DNA of 64,000 bases from Bugula neritina. Taxonomy: Eukaryota > Bryozoa > Gymnolaemata > Cheilostomatida > Bugulidae. The DNA lies in contig CAXIUT010000183.1 in NCBI GenBank assembly GCA_964035545.1, forward strand, positions 496,001-560,000, read 5' to 3'. The notes beneath the pieces are model-generated. The model was not told the origin of the DNA and made no database searches. It saw only the letters and a program-made list of their open reading frames with translations. Position 1 is the stretch's first letter, and each line of letters opens with the position of its first letter. Shown here in pieces: positions 13,070 to 28,997 of this stretch. The translations under genes were made by a program, and so were the position numbers.

Positions 13070-16000
13070 TATACTGTAACACATTGAAAAATACTACAAC
13101 ATACTGAAATACACTGTAACATATTGAAATACACTGCAACACATTGAAATATACTGCAACCTATAGAAATATATGGTAAACTACTGAAATATACTGTAAC
13201 ACATTGAAAAATACTGCAACATACTGAAACATACTGCGACACATTGCAATATACAGTAACATACTGAAACATGCTGTAGCACACTGAAATAGACTGCAGC
13301 TCACTGAAATATACTGCAACATACTGAAATACACTGCTACATACTGAAATATACTGCAACATACTGCAACATACTGAAATACACTGTAACATACTGAAAT
13401 ACACTGCAACAAACTACAACATATTGAAATACACTGCAACACATTGAAATATACTGCAACATACCTAAATATACGGTAATATACCGAAAAAAAAACTGTA
13501 ACAGATTGAAAAATTCTGCAACATACTGAAATAAACTGCAACACACTGAAATACAGCGCAAAATACTACAACATACTGAAATACACTGTAACATATTGAA
13601 ATACACTGCAACACTTTGAAATATACTGCAACATACCGAAATATATGGTAAACTACCAAAATATACTGTAACATTTTGAAAAATAGTGCAACACACTGAA
13701 ATATACTCTGACACATTGCAATATACTGTAACATACTGAAATATGCTGTAGCACACTGAAATACATTGCAACTCACTGAAATACACTGCAACATACTGAA
13801 ATACACTGTAACATATTGAAAAATACTGCAACATACTGCAACATACTGAAATACACTGCAACATATTGAAAGACACTGCAAGACAATGAAATATACTGCA
13901 ACATACTGAAATATACTGTAACACACTGAAATATACTGCAACATACTGAAATACACTGCTACATACTGAAATATACTGCAACATACTGCAACATACTGAA
14001 ATACACTGTAACATACTGAAATACACTGCAACAAACTACAACATATTGAAATACACTGCAACACATTGAAATATACTGCAACATACCTAAATATACGGTA
14101 ATATAGCGGAAAAAAACTGTAACAGATTGACAAATTCTGCAACATACTGAAATATACTGCGACACATTGCAATATACTGTAACATACTGAAATATGCTCT
14201 AGCACACTGAAATACACTGCAACCCACTGAAATATACTGCAACATACGGAAATACACTGCAACACATTGAAATACACTGCAACATACCAAAATAAATGGT
14301 AAACTACTGAAATATACTTTAACACATTGAAAAATACTGCAACATACTGAAGTATACTGTAACACACTGAAATATACTGCAACATACTGAAATACACTGT
14401 AACATACTGAAATAAACAGTAACATACTGAAATACACTGCAACATCCTACAACATACTGAATTACACTGTAACATTGTGAAATACACTGCAACACATTGA
14501 AAAATACTGCAACATACCGAAATATACGGTAAACTATTGAATTATACTGTAACACATTGAAAAATACTGAAACACACTGAAATATACTCTGACACAATGC
14601 AATATACTGTAACATACTGAAATATGCTGTAGCACACTGAAATACACTGCAACTCACTGAAATATACTACAACATACTGAAAAACACTGTAACATATTGA
14701 AACATACTGCAACCTACTACAACATATTGAAAGACACTGCAACACATTGAAATATACTGCAACATACCTAAATATCCGGTAATATACTGAAATATACTGT
14801 AACACATTGAAAAATACTACAACATACTGAAATACACTGTAACATGTTGAAATACACTGCAACACATTGAAATATACTGCAACCTATAGAAATATATGGT
14901 AAACTACTGAAATATACTGTAACACATTGAAAAATACTGCAACATACTGAAACATACTGCGACACATTGCAATATACAGTAACATACTGAAACATGCTGT
15001 AGCACACTGAAATAGACTGCAGCTCACTGAAATATACTGCAACATACTGAAATACACTGCTACATACTGAAATATACTGCAACATACTGCAACACATTGA
15101 AATATACTGCAATATACCAATATATATGGTAAACTGCTGAAATATACTTTAACACATTGAAAAATACTGCAACATAATGAAATATACTGTAACACACTGA
15201 AATATACTGCAACATACTGAAATACACTGTAACATACTGAAATAAACTGCAACATACCAAAATATATGGTAAACTACTGAAATATACTTTAACACATTGA
15301 AAAATCCTGCAACATACTAAAATATACTGTAACACACTGCAAGATACTGCAACATACTGAAATACACTGAAACATACTGAAATAAACTGCAACATACCAA
15401 AATACATGGTAAACTACTGAAATATACTGTAACACACTGAAAAATACTGCAACATACTGAAATATACTGCGACACATTGCAATATACTGCAACATACCAA
15501 AATATATGGTAAACTACTGAAATATACTTTAACACATTGAAAATTACTGCAACATACTGAAATATACTGTAACACACTGAAATATACTGCAACAAACTGA
15601 AATACACTGTAACATATTGAAATAAACTGCAACATACCAAAATATATGGTAAACTACTGAAATATACTTTAACACATTGAAAAATACTGCAACATACTAA
15701 AATATACCGTAACACACTGCAAGATACTGCAACATACCGAAATACACTGTAACATACTGAAACACACTGCAACATACTGCATTATACTGACATACACTGG
15801 AACATATTGAAATACACTGCAACACAATGAAATATACTGCAACATACCGAAATACACTGTAACATACTGAAACACACTGCAACATACTGCATTATACTGA
15901 CATACACTGGAACATATTGAAATACACTGCAACACAATGAAATATACTGCAACATACCAAAATATATGGTAAACTACTGAAATATACTTTAACACATTGA

Positions 16001-16462
16001 AAAATACTGCAACATACTGAAATATACTGTAACACACTGAAATATACTGCAACATACTGAAATACACTGTAACATACTGAAATAAACAGTAACATACTGA
16101 AATACACTGCAACATCCTACAACATACTGAATTACACTGTAACATTGTGAAATACACTGCAACACATTGAAAAATACTGCAACATACCGAAATATACGAT
16201 AAACTATTGAATTATACTGTAACACATTGAAAAATACTGAAACACACTGAAATATACTCTGACACAATGCAATATACTGTAACATACTGAAATATGCTGT
16301 AGCACACTGAAATACACTGCAACTCACTGAAATATACTACAACATACTGAAAAACACTGTAACATATTGAAACATACTGCAACATACTACAACATATTGA
16401 AAGACACTGCAACACATTGAAATATACTGCAACATACCTAAATAACCGGTAATATACTGAAG
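13070..16462. repeat. Higher-order repeat, 3,393-bp family, copy 1
   Basis: Matches the next 3.4 kb at a constant offset of 3,393. Anchors are the A runs at 13,487/16,880 (nine) and 14,110/17,503 (seven), and the doubled 110-bp module at 15,737/19,130. Its left half, 13,075-14,815, also matches 6,965-8,705 at offset 6,110, so the unit was assembled from earlier material and then duplicated. The last digit of 3,393 is explained by one 12-bp unit and one 11-bp unit. Confidence 0.82.
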
Positions 16463-19400
16463 TATACTGTAACACATTGAAAAATACTACAACATACTGA
16501 AACACACTTTAACATATTGAAATACACTGCAACACATTGAAATATACTGCAACCTATAGAAATATATGGTAAACTACTGAAATATACTGTAACACATTGA
16601 AAAATACTGCAACATACTGAAACATACTGCGACACATTGCAATATACAGTAACATACTGAAACATGCTGTAGAACACTGAAATAGACTGCAGCTCACTGA
16701 AATATACTGCAACATACTGAAATACACTGCTACATACCGAAATATACTGCAACATACTGCAACATACTGAAATACACTGTAACATACTGAAATACACTGC
16801 AACAAACTACAACATATTGAAATACACTGCAACACATTGAAATATACTGCAATATACCTAAATATACGGTAATATACCGAAAAAAAAACTGTAACAGGTT
16901 GAAAAATTCTGCAACATACTGAAATAAACTGCAACACACTGAAATACAGCGCAAAATACTACAACATACTGAAATACACTGTAACATATTGAAATACACT
17001 GCAACACTTTGAAATATACTGCAACATACCGAAATATATGGTAAACTACCAAAATATACTGTAACATTTTGAAAAATAGTGCAACACACTGAAATATACT
17101 CTGACACATTGCAATATACTGTAACATACTGAAATATGCTGTAGCACACTGAAATACATTGCAACTCACTGAAATACACTGCAACATACTGAAATACACT
17201 GTAACATATTGAAAAATACTGCAACATACTGCAACATACTGAAATACACTGCAACATATTGAAAGACACTGCAAGACAATGAAATATACTGCAACATACT
17301 GAAATATACTGTAACACACTGAAATATACTGCAACATACTGAAATACACTGCTACATACTGAAATATACTGCAACATACTGCAACATACTGAAATACACT
17401 GTAACATACTGAAATACACTGCAACAAACTACAACATATTGAAATACACTGCAACACATTGAAATATACTGCAACATACCTAAATATACGGTAATATAGC
17501 GGAAAAAAACTGTAACAGATTGACAAATTCTGCAACATACTGAAATATACTGCGACACATTGCAATATACTGTAACATACTGAAATATGCTCTAGCACAC
17601 TGAAATACACTGCAACCCACTGAAATATACTGCAACATACGGAAATACACTGCAACACATTGAAATACACTGCAACATACCAAAATAAATGGTAAACTAC
17701 TGAAATATACTTTAACACATTGAAAAATACTGCAACATACTGAAGTATACTGTAACACACTGAAATATACTGCAACATACTGAAATACACTGTAACATAC
17801 TGAAATAAACAGTAACATACTGAAATACACTGCAACATCCTACAACATACTGAATTACACTGTAACATTGTGAAATACACTGCAACACATTGAAAAATAC
17901 TGCAACATACCGAAATATACGGTAAACTATTGAATTATACTGTAACACATTGAAAAATACTGAAACACACTGAAATATACTCTGACACAATGCAATATAC
18001 TGTAACATACTGAAATATGCTGTAGCACACTGAAATACACTGCAACTCACTGAAATATACTACAACATACTGAAAAACACTGTAACATATTGAAACATAC
18101 TGCAACCTACTACAACATATTGAAAGACACTGCAACACATTGAAATATACTGCAACATACCTAAATATCCGGTAATATACTGAAATATACTGTAACACAT
18201 TGAAAAATACTACAACATACTAAAATACACTGTAACATGTTGAAATACACTGCAACACATTGAAATATACTGCAACCTATAGAAATATATGGTAAACTAC
18301 TGAAATATACTGTAACACATTGAAAAATACTGCAACATACTGAAACATACTGCGACACATTGCAATATACAGTAACATACTGAAACATGCTGTAGCACAC
18401 TGAAATAGACTGCAGCTCACTGAAATATACTGCAACATACTGAAATACACTGCTACATACTGAAATATACTGCAACATACTGCAACACATTGAAATATAC
18501 TGCAATATACCAATATATATGGTAAACTGCTGAAATATACTTTAACACATTGAAAAATACTGCAACATAATGAAATATACTGTAACACACTGAAATATAC
18601 TGCAACATACTGAAATACACTGTAACATACTGAAATAAACTGCAACATACCAAAATATATGGTAAACTACTGAAATATACTTTAACACATTGAAAAATCC
18701 TGCAACATACTAAAATATACTGTAACACACTGCAAGATACTGCAACATACTGAAATACACTGAAACATACTGAAATAAACTGCAACATACCAAAATACAT
18801 GGTAAACTACTGAAATATACTGTAACACACTGAAAAATACTGCAACATACTGAAATATACTGCGACACATTGCAATATACTGCAACATACCAAAATATAT
18901 GGTAAACTACTGAAATATACTTTAACACATTGAAAATTACTGCAACATACTGAAATATACTGTAACACACTGAAATATACTGCAACAAACTGAAATACAC
19001 TGTAACATATTGAAATAAACTGCAACATACCAAAATATATGGTAAACTACTGAAATATACTTTAACACATTGAAAAATACTGCAACATACTAAAATATAC
19101 CGTAACACACTGCAAGATACTGCAACATACCGAAATACACTGTAACATACTGAAACACACTGCAACATACTGCATTATACTGACATACACTGGAACATAT
19201 TGAAATACACTGCAACACAATGAAATATACTGCAACATACCGAAATACACTGTAACATACTGAAACACACTGCAACATACTGCATTATACTGACATACAC
19301 TGGAACATATTGAAATACACTGCAACACAATGAAATATACTGCAACATACCAAAATATATGGTAAACTACTGAAATATACTTTAACACATTGAAAAATAC

Positions 19401-19855
19401 TGCAACATACTGAAATATACTGTAACACACTGAAATATACTGCAACATACTGAAATACACTGTAACATACTGAAATAAACAGTAACATACTGAAATACAC
19501 TGCAACATCCTACAACATACTGAATTACACTGTAACATTGTGAAATACACTGCAACACATTGAAAAATACTGCAACATACCGAAATATACGATAAACTAT
19601 TGAATTATACTGTAACACATTGAAAAATACTGAAACACACTGAAATATACTCTGACACAATGCAATATACTGTAACATACTGAAATATGCTGTAGCACAC
19701 TGAAATACACTGCAACTCACTGAAATATACTACAACATACTGAAAAACACTGTAACATATTGAAACATACTGCAACATACTACAACATATTGAAAGACAC
19801 TGCAACACATTGAAATATACTGCAACATACCTAAATAACCGGTAATATACTGAAG
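16463..19855. repeat. Higher-order repeat, 3,393-bp family, copy 2
   Basis: A head-to-tail second copy of 13,070-16,462 with few differences. Shared rare variants include the CGATAAACTATT form near 16,198 and 19,591, and GACTGCAGCTCACTG near 16,686 and 20,079; these also tie the end of this copy to the start of the following partial copy. It is among the most uniform neighbouring pairs in the left half of the window. Confidence 0.82.
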
Positions 19856-20640
19856 TATACTGTAACACATTGAAAAATACTACAACATACTGAAACACAC
19901 TTTAACATATTGAAATACACTGCAACACATTGAAATATACTGCAACCTATAGAAATATATGGTAAACTACTGAAATATACTGTAACACATTGAAAAATAC
20001 TGCAACATACTGAAACATACTGCGACACATTGCAATATACAGTAACATACTGAAACATGCTGTAGAACACTGAAATAGACTGCAGCTCACTGAAATATAC
20101 TGCAACATACTGAAATACACTGCTACATACCGAAATATACTGCAACATACTGCAACATACTGAAATACACTGTAACTTACTGAAATACACTGCAACAAAC
20201 TACAACATATTGAAATACACTGCAACACATTGAAATATACTGCAATATACCTAAATATACGGTAATATACCGAAAAAAAAACTGTAACAGGTTGAAAAAT
20301 TCTGCAACATACTGAAATAAACTGCAACACACTGAAATACAGCGCAAAATACTACAACATACTGAAATACACTGTAACATATTGAAATACACTGCAACAC
20401 TTTGAAATATACTGCAACATACCGAAATATATGGTAAACTACTAAAATATACTGTAACACTTTGAAAAATAGTGCAACACACTGAAATATACTCTGACAC
20501 ATTGCAATATACTGTAACATACTGAAATATGCTGTAGCACACTGAAATACATTGCAACTCACTGAAATATACTGCAACATACTGAAATACACTGTAACAT
20601 ATTGAAAAATACTGCAACATACTGCAACATACTGAAATAC
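19856..20640. repeat. Higher-order repeat, 3,393-bp family, partial copy 3
   Basis: Continues the 3,393-bp periodicity (nine-A run at 20,273 against 16,880). At about 20,640 it departs: the upstream copies read TGAAATACACTGCAACATAT, while here the sequence reads TGTAACATACTGAAATACAT and enters the 8,648-bp duplicated segment. The region from about 18,541 to 20,200 is also re-used at 27,341-29,000 (offset 8,800). Confidence 0.75.
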
Positions 20641-23600
20641 ACTGTAACATACTGAAATACATTGCAAAATACTACAACATACTGAAATACACTGTAACAC
20701 ATTGAAATATACTACAACATACCTAAATATCTGGTAATATACTGAAATATACTGTAACACATTGAAAAATACTGCAACATACTGAAATACACTGCAACCC
20801 ACTGAATTACATCGCAAAATACTACAACATACTGAAATACACTGTAACATATTGAAATACACTGCAACACATTGAAATATACTGCAACCTACAGAAATAG
20901 GTGGTAAACTACTGAAATATACTGTAACACATTGAAAAATACTGCAACATACTGAAATATACTGCGACACATTGCAATATACTGTAACATACTGAAATAT
21001 GCTCTAGCACACTGAAATACACTGCAACCCACTGAAATATACTGCAACATATGGAAATACACTGCAACACATTGAAATACACTGCAACATACCAAAATAA
21101 ATGGTAAACTACTGAAATATACTTTAACACATTGAAAAATACTGCAACATACTGAAATATACTGTAACACACTGAAATATACTGCAACATACTGAAATAC
21201 ACTGTAACATACTGAAATAAACTGCAACATACTGAAGTACACTGCAACATCCTACAACATACTGAAATACAATGTAACATATTGAAACACACTGCAACAC
21301 ATTGAAATATACTGCAATGTACCGAATTATATGGTGGACTACTGAAATATACTGTAACACACTGAAAAATACTGCAAGATACTGAAATATACTGCGACAC
21401 ATTGCAATATACTGTAACATACTGAAATATGCTACAGCACACTGAAATACACTGCAACTCACTGAAATATACTGCAACATATTGAAGCACACTGCAACAT
21501 TCTACAACATGCTGAAACACACTGTAACGTATTGAAATACACTGCAACACATTGAAATATACAGCAACATACCGAAATATATGGTAAACTACTGAAATAG
21601 ACTGTAACACATTGCAAAAGACTGCAACATACTGGAATATACTGCGACACATTGCAATATACTGTAACATACTGAAATATGCTCTAGCACACTGAAATAC
21701 ACTGCAACTCACTGAAATATACTGCAACATACTGAAATACACTGCAACACATTGAAATATACTGCAACCTACAGAAATAGGTGGTAAACTACTGAAATAT
21801 ACTGTAACACATTGAAAAATACTGCAACATACTGAAATATACTGCGACACATTGTAATATACTGTAACATACTGAAACATACTGTAGCACACTGAAATAG
21901 ACTGCAGCTCACTGAAATATACTGCATTATACTGAAATTCACTGCAGCATCCTACAACATGCTGAAATACACTGTAACATATTGAAACACACTGCAACAA
22001 ACTACAACATATTGAAATACACTGCAACGCATTGAAAGACACTGCAACACATTGAAATATACTGCAATATACCAATATATATGGTAAACTGCTGAAATAT
22101 ACTTTAACACATTGAAAAATACTGCAACATACTGAAATATACTGTAACACACTGAAATATACTGCAACATACTGAAATACACTGCTAGATACTGAAATAT
22201 ACTGCAACATACTGCAACAATCTGAAATACACTGTAACATACTGAAATGCACTGCAACAAACTACAACATATTGAAATACACTGCAACACATTGAAATAT
22301 ACCGCAACATACCTAAATATACGGTAATATACCGAAAAAAAAACTGTAACAGATTGAAAAATTCTGCAACATACTGAAATAAACTGCAACACACTGAAAT
22401 ACACCGCAAAATACTACAACATACTGAAATACACTGTAACATATTGAAATACACTGCAACACTTTGAAATATACTGCAACATACCGAAATATATGGTAAA
22501 CTACTAAAATATACTGTAACACTTTGAGAAATAGTGCAACACACTGAAATATACTCTGACACATTGCAATATACTGTAACATACTGAAATATGCTGTAGC
22601 ACACTGAAATACATTGCAACTCACTCAAATATACTGCAACATACTGAAATACACTGTAACATATTGAAAAATACTGCAACATACTGCAACATACTGAAAT
22701 ACACTGTAACATACTGAAATACATTGCAAAATACTACAACATACTGAAATACACTGTAACATACTGAAATACACTGCAATAAACTACAACATATTGAAAT
22801 ACACTGCAACACATTGAAATATACTGCAACATAGCTAAATATACGGTAATATAGCGGAAAAAAACTGTAACAGATTGACAAATTCTGCAACATACTGAAA
22901 TATACTGCGACACATTGCAATATACTGTAACATACTGAAACATGCTCTAGCACACTGAAATACACTGCAACCCACTGAAATATACTGCAACATACGGAAA
23001 TACACTGCAACACATTGAAATACACTGCAACATACCAAAATAAATGGTAAACTACTGAAATATACTTTAACACATTGAAAAATACTGCAACATACTGAAA
23101 TATACTGTAACACACTGAAATATACTGCAACATACTGAAATACACTGTAACATATTGAAATACACTGCAACAAACTACAACATATTGAAATACACTGCAA
23201 CGCATTGAAAGACACTGCAACACATTGAAATATACTGCAATATACCAATATATATGGTAAACTGCTGAAATATACTTTAACACATTGAAAAATACTGCAA
23301 CATACTGAAATATACTGTAACACACTGAAATATACTGCAACATACTGCAACAATCTGAAATACACTGTAACATACTGAAATACACTGCAACAAACTACAA
23401 CATATTGAAATACACTGCAACGCATTGAAAGACACTGCAACACATTGAAATATACTGCAATATACCAATATATATGGTAAACTGCTGAAATATACTTTAA
23501 CACATTGAAAAATACTGCAACATACTGAAATATACTGTAACACACTGAAATATACTGCAACATACTGAAATAGACTGCTAGATACTGAAATATACTGCAA

Positions 23601-25625
23601 CATACTGCAACAATCTGAAATACACTGTAACATACTGAAATACACTGCAACAAACTACAACATATTGAAATACACTGCAACACATTGAAATATACCGCAA
23701 CATACCTAAATATACGGTAATATACCGAAAAAAAAACTGTAACAGATTGAAAAATTCTGCAACATACTGAAATAAACTGCAACACACTGAAATACACCGC
23801 AAAATACTACAACATACTGAAAGACACTGTAACATATTGAAATACACTGCAACACTTTGAAATATACTGCAACATACCGAAATATATGTTAAACTACTAA
23901 AATATACTGTAACACTTTGAAAAACAGTGCAACATACTGAAATATACTGCGACATTTTGCAATGTACTGTAACATACTGAAATATGCTGTAGCACACTGA
24001 AATACACTGCAACTCACTGAAATATACTGCAACATATTGAAATACACTGCAACATCCTACAACATGCTAAAATACACTGTAACATATTGAAATACAGTAC
24101 AACACATTGAAATATACTGCAACATACCGGAATATATGGTAAAGTACTGAAATATACTGTAACACACTGAAAAATACTGCAACATACTGAAATATACTGC
24201 GACACATTGCAATATACCGCAACATACCAAAATATATGGTAAACTACTGAAATATACTTTAACACATTGAAAAATACTGCAACATACTGAAATATACTGT
24301 AACACACTGAAATATACTGCAACATACTGAAATACACTGTAACATACTGAAATAAACTGCAACATACCAAAATATATGGTAAACTACTGAAATATACTTT
24401 AACACATTGAAAAATCCTGCAACATACTAAAATATACTGTAACACACTGCAAGATACTGCAACATACCGAAATACACTGTAACATAGTGAAACACACTGC
24501 AACATACTGCATTATACTGACATACACTGGAACATATTGAAATACACTGCAACATCCTGCAACATGCTGAAATACGCTGTAACATATTGAAATACACTGC
24601 AACACATTGAAAAATACTGCAACATACCGAAATATATGGTAAACTATTGAATTATACTGTAACACATTGAAAAATACTGAAACAAACTGAAATATACTCT
24701 GACACAATGCAAAATACTGTAACATACTGAAATATGCTGTAGCACACTGAAATACACTGCAACTCACTGAAATATACTGCAACATACTGAAAAACACTGT
24801 AACATATTGAGACATACTGCAACATACTGCAACATACTGAAATACACTGTAACATACTGAAATACATTGCAAAATACTGCAACATATTGAAATACACTGC
24901 AACACATTGAAATATACTGCAACATACCTAAATATCCGGTAATATACTAAGATATACTGTAACACATTGAAAAATACTGCAATGTACCGAATTATATGGT
25001 GGACTACTGAAATATACTGTAACACACTGAAAAATACTGCAAGATACTGAAATATACTGCGACACATTGCAATATACTGTAACATACTGAAATATACTAC
25101 AGCACACTGAAATACACTGCAACTCACTGAAATATACTGCAACATATTGAAGCACACTGCAACATTCTACAACATGCTGAAACACACTGTAACGTATTGA
25201 AATACACTGCAACACATTGAAATATACAGCAACATACCGAAATATATGGTAAACTACTGAAATAGACTGTAACACATTGCAAAAGACTGCAACATACTGA
25301 AATATACTGCGACACATTGCAATATACTGTAACATACTGAAATATGCTCTAGCACACTGAAATACACTGCAACTCACTGAAATATACTGCAACATACTGA
25401 AATACACTGCAACACATTGAAATATACTGCAACCTACAGAAATAGGTGGTAAACTACTGAAATATACTGTAACACATTGAAAAATACTGCAACATACTGA
25501 AATATACTGCGACACATTGTAATATACTGTAACATACTGAAACATACTGTAGCACACTGAAATAGACTGCAGCTCACTGAAATATACTGCATTATACTGA
25601 AATTCACTGCAGCATCCTACAACAC
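20350..25625. repeat. 5.3-kb duplicated segment, left copy (offset 8,648)
   Basis: Matches 28,998-34,273 at a constant offset of 8,648. Anchors are the A runs at 22,335/30,983, 22,858/31,506 and 23,728/32,376. It includes rare units such as CTACAGAAATAGGTGGTAAA near 20,887 and 21,770, TGCCAATGT-like variants at TGCAATGTACCGAATTATAT near 21,311, and an internal duplication (23,161-23,340 against 23,381-23,560, offset 220). The match ends near 25,625, where this copy reads AACACGCTGAAACACACTGC and the other continues differently. Confidence 0.8.
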
Positions 25626-28600
25626 GCTGAAACACACTGCAACAAACTACAACATATTGAAATACACTGCAACGCATTGAAAGACACTGCAACACATTGA
25701 AATATACTGCAATATACCAATATATATGGTAAACTGCTGAAATATACTTTAACACATTGAAAAATACTGCAACATACTGAAATATACTGTAACACACTGA
25801 AATATACTGCAACATACTGAAATACACTGCTAGATACTGAAATATACTGCAACATACTGCAACAATCTGAAATACACTGTAACATACTGAAATACACTGT
25901 AACATATTGAAAAATACTGCAACATACTGCAACATACTGAAATACACTGCAACATATTGAAAGACACTGCAAGACAATGAAATATACTGCAACATACTGA
26001 AATATACTGTAACACACTGAAATATACTGCAACATACTGAAATACACTGCTACATACTGAAATATACTGCAACATACTGCAACATACTGAAATACACTGT
26101 AACATACTGAAATACACTGCAACAAACTACAACATATTGAAATACACTGCAACACATTGAAATATACTGCAACATACCTAAATATACGGTAATATAGCGG
26201 AAAAAAACTGTAACAGATTGACAAATTCTGCAACATACTGAAATATACTGCGACACATTGCAATATACTGTAACATACTGAAATATGCTCTAGCACACTG
26301 AAATACACTGCAACCCACTGAAATATACTGCAACATACGGAAATACACTGCAACACATTGAAATACACTGCAACATACCAAAATAAATGGTAAACTACTG
26401 AAATATACTTTAACACATTGAAAAATACTGCAACATACTGAAGTATACTGTAACACACTGAAATATACTGCAACATACTGAAATACACTGTAACATATTG
26501 AAACACACTGCAACAAACTACAACATATTGAAATACACTGCAACGCATTGAAAGACACTGCAACACATTGAAATATACTGCAATATACCAATATATATGG
26601 TAAACTGCTGAAATATACTTTAACACATTGAAAAATACTGCAACATACTGAAATATACTGTAACACACTGAAATATACTGCAACATACTGCAACAATCTG
26701 AAATACACTGTAACATACTGAAATACACTGCAACAAACTACAACATATTGAAATACACTGCAACACATTGAAATATACTGCAACATACCTAAATATACGG
26801 TAATATACCGAAAAAAAAACTGTAACAGATTGAAAAATTCTGCAACATACTGAAATAAACTGCTACACACTGAAATACACCGCAAAATACTACAACATAC
26901 TGAAATACACTGTAACATATTGAAATACACTGCAACACTTTGAAATATACTGCAACATACCGAAATATATGTTAAACTACTAAAATATACTGTAACACTT
27001 TGAAAAACAGTGCAACATACTGAAATATACTGCGACACTTTGCAATGTACTGTATCATACTGAAATATGCTGTAGCACACTGAAATACACTGCAACTCAC
27101 TGAAATATACTGCAACATATTGAAATACACTGCAACATCCTACAACATGCTAAAATACACGGTAACATATCGAAATACAGTACAACACGTTGAAATATAC
27201 TGCAACATACCGGAATATATGGTAAAGTACTGAAATATACTGTAACACACTGAAAAATACTGCAACATACTGAAATATACTGCGACACATTGCAATATAC
27301 TGCAACATACCAAAATATATGGTAAACTACTGAAATATACTTTAACACATTGAAAAATACTGCAACATAATGAAATATACTGTAACACACTGAAATATAC
27401 TGCAACATACTGAAATACACTGTAACATACTGAAATAAACTGCAACATACCAAAATATATGGTAAACTACTGAAATATACTTTAACACATTGAAAAATCC
27501 TGCAACATACTAAAATATACTGTAACACACTGCAAGATACTGCAACATACTGAAATACACTGAAACATACTGAAATAAACTGCAACATACCAAAATACAT
27601 GGTAAACTACTGAAATATACTGTAACACACTGAAAAATACTGCAACATATTGAAATATACTGCGACACATTGCAATATACTGCAACATACCAAAATATAT
27701 GGTAAACTACTGAAATATACTTTAACACATTGAAAATTACTGCAACATACTGAAATATACTGTAACACACTGAAATATACTGCAACAAACTGAAATACAC
27801 TGTAACATATTGAAATAAACTGCAACATACCAAAATATATGGTAAACTACTGAAATATACTTTAACACATTGAAAAATACTGCAACATACTAAAATATAC
27901 CGTAACACACTGCAAGATACTGCAACATACCGAAATACACTGTAACATACTGAAACACACTGCAACATACTGCATTATACTGACATACACTGGAACATAT
28001 TGAAATACACTGCAACACAATGAAATATACTGCAACATACCGAAATACACTGTAACATACTGAAACACACTGCAACATACTGCATTATACTGACATACAC
28101 TGGAACATATTGAAATACACTGCAACACAATGAAATATACTGCAACATACCAAAATATATGGTAAACTACTGAAATATACTTTAACACATTGAAAAATAC
28201 TGCAACATACTGAAATATACTGTAACACACTGAAATATACTGCAACATACTGAAATACACTGTAACATACTGAAATAAACAGTAACATACTGAAATACAC
28301 TGCAACATCCTACAACATACTGAATTACACTGTAACATTGTGAAATACACTGCAACACATTGAAAAATACTGCAACATACCGAAATATACGGTAAACTAT
28401 TGAATTATACTGTAACACATTGAAAAATACTGAAACACACTGAAATATACTCTGACACAATGCAATATACTGTAACATACTGAAATATGCTGTAGCACAC
28501 TGAAATACACTGCAACTCACTGAAATATACTACAACATACTGAAAAACACTGTAACATATTGAAACATACTGCAACATACTACAACATATTGAAAGACAC

Positions 28601-28997
28601 TGCAACACATTGAAACATACTGCAACATACCTAAATATCCGGTAATATACTGAAATATACTGTAACACATTGAAAAATACTACAACATACTGAAATACAC
28701 TGTAACATATTGAAATACACTGCAACACATTGAAATATACTGCAACCTATAGAAATATATGGTAAACTACTGAAATATACTGTAACACATTGAAAAATAC
28801 TGCAACATACTGAAACATACTGCGACACATTGCAATATACAGTAACATACTGAAACATGCTGTAGAACACTGAAATAGACTGCAGCTCACTGAAATATAC
28901 TGCAACATACTGAAATACACTGCTACATACCGAAATATACTGCAACATACTGCAACATACTGAAATACACTGTAACATACTGAAATACACTGCAACA
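25626..28997. repeat. Mosaic of older blocks between the 8,648-bp copies
   Basis: Two re-used pieces fill this interval. About 25,877-27,385 matches 11,571-13,079 (offset 14,306; seven-A run at 26,201 against 11,895, nine-A run at 26,811 against 12,505). About 27,341-29,000 matches 18,541-20,200 (offset 8,800). The two pieces overlap at a shared module around 27,340-27,385, the likely switch point. The order suggests unequal exchange between distant parts of the array rather than simple tandem doubling. Confidence 0.7.

Noticed and set aside
20909-22252. Long minus-strand open frame of about 447 codons (also 29,557-30,900), and many shorter overlapping ones throughout
   Set aside because: The frames follow from a 20-bp repeat with no stop on the minus strand. 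The same peptide appears in all three frames, the product is a low-complexity hydrophobic Cys-rich repeat with almost no charged residues, start codons fall at random repeat variants (some GTG), and no promoter, splice pattern or domain is visible.
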